Part shown: positions 60,707 through 64,000 of the stretch, in pieces
Layout: the number at the start of each line of letters is the position of its first letter
Position numbering within the stretch: the first letter of the stretch is position 1
Source of the DNA: JANRKF01 sp033763575
GTDB taxonomy: Bacteria > Pseudomonadota > Alphaproteobacteria > Rickettsiales > SXRF01
DNA length: 64,000 bases
Direction of reading: 5' to 3'
NCBI GenBank assembly: GCA_033763575.1
Contig: JANRKF010000013.1
Coordinates: 112,342-176,341 of the forward strand
The notes under the pieces: generated by a model
Databases searched by the model: none
Seen by the model: only the letters and a program-made list of their open reading frames with translations
What the model was told of the DNA's origin: nothing
Translations under genes and position numbers: made by a program

Positions 60707-60934
60707 TCAGTTTTTCCATTTGATCTGGAATTCAATTTCTTCTTCGCGTCCTTCACGCTCATGCTCGATATTGAAGATTGCATCCTTGGGAACGTAAATG
60801 CGTTCACCGGCGATCTGAATATCGAACCGCTCACCTTTCTCGATGCAATCCGCCAGCCTACGGAGCTTTTCAACAAACTGCTCGTTAGTATACGTTTTCT
60901 CTATATCGCGTGGTTTCATTTTTACGGTATTCAT
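60707..60934 (-). CDS. amphi-Trp domain protein
   Basis: This 75-residue protein matches the amphi-Trp family pattern: a helical N-part (FVEKLRRLADCIEKGERFDI) and a strand pair ending EREGREEEIEFQIKWKN. The function of the family is unknown. A GGAGAA site precedes the ATG. Confidence 0.85.
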   Translation of the reverse strand: MNTVKMKPRDIEKTYTNEQFVEKLRRLADCIEKGERFDIQIAGERIYVPKDAIFNIEHEREGREEEIEFQIKWKN

Positions 60935-60960
60935 AAGGTTCTCCTTTGTTGGTTATGAGG

Positions 60961-61707
60961 TTATCTGCGCTCGCCGATGAGCTGCATCAGGCTTACGAAG
61001 ATGTTGATAAAATCGAGGTAAAGCGTCAGCGCACCCATGATGACAGACTTTGCCATCGCTTCGCCTTCCAGCGTGAACTGGTAGTACATTTCCTTGAGCC
61101 GCTGCGTGTCGTAGGCAGTGAGGCCGGTGAACACCAACACGCCGATTACGGACACAGCAAATTGTAAGGCCGAGCTTTGCAGGAAGATGTTGACCAGTGA
61201 GGCAATAATCAGGCCGATCACACCCATAATCAGGAATGAGCCAAATTTGGACAGATCACGCTTGGTCGTGTAACCGTAGATGCTCATCGCGCCGAATGTG
61301 CCGGCAGTGATAAAGAATACGCGAGCAATACTGGTGCCAGTGTAGCTTAAGAATATGCTGGTGAGCGACAGCCCCATCACCACGGCGAATCCCCAGAATG
61401 CAACCTGTGCGCCTGCGCTACTCATGCGCTGCACGCCAAAGCCCAGTGCCAACGCCATACCGAGCGGAGCAAGCATCACCAGCCATGCCAGCGGTTTCAT
61501 GCCAGTGATTGCGCCGTTTTCCATGACGTACATTAGGCTAAGGAACGCCTGTGACTGCGAAGCCAGCAATGCGACAATCCCCGTCAGCACCAAGCCGCTC
61601 GCCATGTAATTATAGATGTTAAGCATGTAAGCTCTGAGACCCGCATCATAAGTCGCGGTTTGCGCCATGCTTGTCGGGCGGCGGCCTATCGTGGTGTAGT
61701 CATTCAT
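60961..61707 (-). CDS. Bax inhibitor-1/YccA family membrane protein
   Basis: This 248-residue protein with seven helices is of the BI-1/TMBIM family: YMASGLVLTGIVALLA, the GLSLTSIFLSYTGTSIARVFFITAGTFGAMSIYGY block and the C-terminal SVIMGALTLYLDFINIFVSLMQLIG. Members of the family handle Ca2+/H+ leak. It is the first gene of the leftward run. Confidence 0.94.
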   Translation of the reverse strand: MNDYTTIGRRPTSMAQTATYDAGLRAYMLNIYNYMASGLVLTGIVALLASQSQAFLSLMYVMENGAITGMKPLAWLVMLAPLGMALALGFGVQRMSSAGAQVAFWGFAVVMGLSLTSIFLSYTGTSIARVFFITAGTFGAMSIYGYTTKRDLSKFGSFLIMGVIGLIIASLVNIFLQSSALQFAVSVIGVLVFTGLTAYDTQRLKEMYYQFTLEGEAMAKSVIMGALTLYLDFINIFVSLMQLIGERR

Positions 61708-61946
61708 AAGTTTTCCTCTTTAATAGTTTTGATGAGCATTTTTGCTCCGATCAATATAGAGGGTAAGCCCGCCAAATCGCTGTAATGACTGGAGCTTAAC
61801 TGCGCTTGAATTGCGTAGCCGCCTTGTAAAAATTCCGTATATGCACGCTTACTCTTTCTCAGCGGCTTTTGCTTCCAGTCGCTACGGACTTCCTACAGCC
61901 AGAGCTGTTATATTTCCCCATAAGTTAACAACAGCAAGTAGGTACT

Positions 61947-62117
61947 ATGAATGACCAAGACTCATACGGTTTGTACTGCGCGATGCTCCTGCAAGAATAC
62001 CAACAGCACGGCACCGCCCTAAACGGCATTGACCCATCGATTGTCGAGGCCTGCCAGAATTATCTGGACATCAACAGTCAAAGTTACCGTGAAAACAACA
62101 AAGAGGTTTGTTTATGA
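61947..62117 (+). CDS. small protein, 56 residues
   Basis: An ATG at 61947 with AAGTAGG upstream opens a 56-residue frame (MNDQDSYGLYCAMLLQEY.., end NNKEVCL). The following gene starts inside its stop (ATGA). It is one of a string of small genes that precede terC. No family recognised. Confidence 0.6.
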   Translation: MNDQDSYGLYCAMLLQEYQQHGTALNGIDPSIVEACQNYLDINSQSYRENNKEVCL

Positions 62118-62398
62118 AATGCATTAAAAGTTTCAGTCGTTCCGTCCGTCAGGAAATCAACCGGATTTCGATGACACTCAAGCAAATGGAATTCCGAATT
62201 CTAAGGATGCGCGGGTTTCTGAAAAGAAAGCTGCGTGAGGAAATTCAGGAGCTGCGGCGGATGAAAGATGCGATTTTACATAGGCTTTCAGAGTTAACCG
62301 CAGAAGCAAGGCTGCATCTTCCGACCATGCAATCCATTCGCGATGATATCGCTTTGTTGCATGAACGCTGCCGCCAGCTGAAAGCGCAACATTTATAG
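62114..62398 (+). CDS. basic coiled-coil protein, 94 residues
   Basis: A very basic, almost entirely helical protein (RQEINRISMTLKQMEFRILRMRGFLKRK..). Coupled to the preceding small gene by a 4-base overlap. No family recognised; it could bind nucleic acid or membrane. Confidence 0.65.
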   Translation: MKCIKSFSRSVRQEINRISMTLKQMEFRILRMRGFLKRKLREEIQELRRMKDAILHRLSELTAEARLHLPTMQSIRDDIALLHERCRQLKAQHL

Positions 62399-62407
62399 GA
62401 GGGTAAA

Positions 62408-62635
62408 ATGATTTTGCCTTTAGGTGCCATTTCGCCAGACACCGGATACCAGTTCCCAAACTTTTACGGGATTGGATACGGAGTCGGTGGACGTATCGCG
62501 CCAAGGCAACCGGTGGTGGGCGCACCACCACCGGTAAAAATGGAGGTTCGCGATATGGTGATATTAAGCCCGGCTGCTCAGCGGATCATGGATCAAGCCG
62601 AGCGGCTACAGAAAATTCAACCGAATAAGGAGTAA
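62408..62635 (+). CDS. small protein, 75 residues
   Basis: GGAGGG precedes the ATG. The N-half is rich in Gly, Pro and Tyr (FYGIGYGVGGRIAPRQPVVGAPPP); the C-half is a helix (SPAAQRIMDQAERLQKIQ). Unknown; three bases separate it from the zinc-ribbon gene. Confidence 0.65.
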   Translation: MILPLGAISPDTGYQFPNFYGIGYGVGGRIAPRQPVVGAPPPVKMEVRDMVILSPAAQRIMDQAERLQKIQPNKE

Positions 62636-62638
62636 TGT

Positions 62639-62860
62639 ATGACAGCAATTGATTGCCCGGTATGCCATGCGCCTTTCAAGGAAGTGGTGAATGAGGGCGT
62701 GCTGATCGACGTATGCACCGAATGTCGTGGCGTTTGGCTGGATCGTGGCGAACTGGACAAGCTGCTCGACATCGCCCGTGAAAAGAATGAGCACGAAGTC
62801 GCCCGCTGGTTTGACGATGACGGTTACTATGCTCAAGGTAAAAAAAGAAAAAAACAATAA
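62639..62860 (+). CDS. TFIIB-type zinc-ribbon protein
   Basis: 73-residue protein with Cys pairs CPVCHAPF and CTECRGVWLDRGELDKLL, the zf-TFIIB pattern, plus a basic tail GKKRKKQ. Small members like this occur beside stress genes. Function unknown. Confidence 0.88.
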   Translation: MTAIDCPVCHAPFKEVVNEGVLIDVCTECRGVWLDRGELDKLLDIAREKNEHEVARWFDDDGYYAQGKKRKKQ

Positions 62861-62875
62861 TAAGGAACTGATTAC

Positions 62876-63856
62876 ATGGAATTTCTCCTTGATGTCGTGA
62901 TGGGTAAGCCCATCTGGATGTGGGCTACCTTCATGGGCATCGTGGGTGTCCTGCTGGCTTTTGACTTGGGTGTATTACACCGGAAGCAGCGCGAAATAAG
63001 CATCAAAGAGAGCCTGTGGCTGAGTGCGTTTTATATTTCCATCGCGCTAGCCTTTGGCGCATGGGTTTGGCACTCCTTGGGTGCGCAAAGCGGGAAAGAA
63101 TACCTGACTGGTTTCATCGTCGAAAAAACACTAGCGATGGATAATGTCTTTATCATCTCTCTGATATTCACCTATTTCGCTATTCCGCATAAATATCAGC
63201 ACCGCGTCCTCTTTTGGGGTATTCTTGGAGTAATCGTACTCCGCGCCATCATGATTGGTCTTGGTGCAACGCTGGTGTCTGAGTTTAGCTGGATTCTTTA
63301 TATCTTTGCGGTATTCCTGATCGCTACGGGCATCAAGATGCTCTACATCGGCGACAAGCTACCAAGCATCGAGAATAATCTGCTTCTAAAATTCCTGCGA
63401 AACAATATGCGCGTGACAAACGAACTGCATGGCCAGAAATTCACCGTGCATCTGGTGGATCAAAACACAGGTAAAAAAGCGATCTACATGACGCCACTTA
63501 TGGTGGCACTTATTCTAATCGAGTTTGTGGATTTGATTTTCGCGGTGGATAGCGTTCCTGCTATTTTCACAATCACGCTTGACCCGTATATTGTCTATAC
63601 TAGCAACATCTTTGCCATTCTTGGTTTGCGGGCGCTTTATTTCGCGCTGGCAGCAATCATCCACCGCTTCAAATATCTGAAACCCGCCTTGGCATGGGTC
63701 CTGATTTTCATCGGCTCCAAAACTTTCATTGCCGATGCACTCGATATGGAGAAGTTTCCCGCCAGTATCTCGCTGGGCGTGACCTTTGCCATCATTCTCG
63801 CGGGCGTGCTGGTGTCGCTCTACAAAACCCGCGACGAGAAACAACCTTCACACTAA
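62876..63856 (+). CDS. TerC/Alx family membrane protein
   Basis: A 326-residue polytopic protein with the TerC pattern: FLTGFIVEKTLAMDNVFIISLIFTYFAIP, RVLFWGILGVIVLRAIMI, and ALILIEFVDLIFAVDSVPAIFTIT. The conserved Asp and Glu residues in helices are present. The family is linked to tellurite resistance, Mn2+ efflux and pH response. A terB-like gene follows. Confidence 0.95.
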   Translation: MEFLLDVVMGKPIWMWATFMGIVGVLLAFDLGVLHRKQREISIKESLWLSAFYISIALAFGAWVWHSLGAQSGKEYLTGFIVEKTLAMDNVFIISLIFTYFAIPHKYQHRVLFWGILGVIVLRAIMIGLGATLVSEFSWILYIFAVFLIATGIKMLYIGDKLPSIENNLLLKFLRNNMRVTNELHGQKFTVHLVDQNTGKKAIYMTPLMVALILIEFVDLIFAVDSVPAIFTITLDPYIVYTSNIFAILGLRALYFALAAIIHRFKYLKPALAWVLIFIGSKTFIADALDMEKFPASISLGVTFAIILAGVLVSLYKTRDEKQPSH

Positions 63857-63875
63857 CTAACAAAAGGAGAAATCT

Positions 63876-64000
63876 ATGTTAGACGCTAAAAACCTGCTTG
63901 CGAATATCGACTCAAACGGGCTTGTCGGCAAAATGCTCGGCGGCATGGCAACAAAGAACTTTGCCGCTGGATTGCTGACGGGCGGAGTCGCCACCTCGCT
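63876..64000 (+). CDS. DUF533/TerB-like protein, 3' end outside window
   Basis: AAAGGAG precedes the ATG. The visible 41 residues (MLDAKNLLANIDSNGLVGKML.. LTGGVATS) resemble the start of the YebE/DUF533 family, which belongs to the TerB fold. Assignment rests on the N-terminus only. Confidence 0.55.
   Translation, partial: MLDAKNLLANIDSNGLVGKMLGGMATKNFAAGLLTGGVATS

Overview
The window looks like a chromosomal segment of an uncultured or little-studied alphaproteobacterium. GapR (DUF2312), a CckA-type cell-cycle kinase, an NDUFS4-like complex I subunit, an alpha-type SerC, a flagellar export cluster and a DUF2610 protein otherwise known mainly from Rickettsiales all point there. The lineage below class level cannot be fixed by eye. 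The left 44 kb is GC-rich core genome. From the tRNA-Arg(CCG) at 44.4 kb rightward the composition is visibly more AT-rich and the content is accessory.

Layout. 0-5.7 kb: infC, serA, a glutathione S-transferase, a soluble receptor-like protein, a small lipoprotein and an OmpW-type porin. 5.7-15.2 kb: envelope sugar genes (two GT4 transferases, a GT2 transferase and an O-antigen ligase), interleaved with serC, gapR, a YefM/YoeB module, a hydrolase and an MntA/HepT-type pair. 15.3-15.7 kb: tRNA-Arg(TCT) and tRNA-Val(GAC). 15.8-22.6 kb: ogt and a divergent flagellar cluster (fliP, fliO, an unknown gene, fhlB and csrA leftward; flgB, flgC, fliE, a toxin-antitoxin pair, fliQ, fliR and flhB rightward). 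22.6-32.5 kb: a split cckA, a ceramidase-like membrane protein, a complex I subunit and several large proteins of unknown function, one with the Cys-His-Asp signature of protein glutaminases. 32.9-43.9 kb: transport (a DAACS symporter, a TAXI receptor, PstS), a GGDEF protein, a purE-HTH-purK operon, fumC and a DUF1289-prepilin fusion.

44.4-55.7 kb is an integrated element beside tRNA-Arg(CCG): a serine recombinase, a primase-helicase, HTH proteins and a type I restriction-modification operon. Its hsdR is broken by a large internal deletion. Its last gene is a SIR2/DUF4917-like protein overlapping hsdS. 55.8-64 kb is a stress or ion block: an SbtA-like transporter, a SOUL protein, KdpE with a short KdpD, ExoD, amphi-Trp, Bax inhibitor-1, TerC and several small proteins.

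The most unusual property of the window is how many short palindromic repeats have entered or abut genes. Repeat DNA lies inside the reading frames of purK and a hydrolase (twice). It contributes to the FliP signal peptide and the FumC N-terminus. It occupies the ribosome-binding regions of fliQ, fliR and flhB, and it interrupts a tRNA copy. Two dispersed copies of a further repeat have kept a perfect hairpin through compensating base changes.
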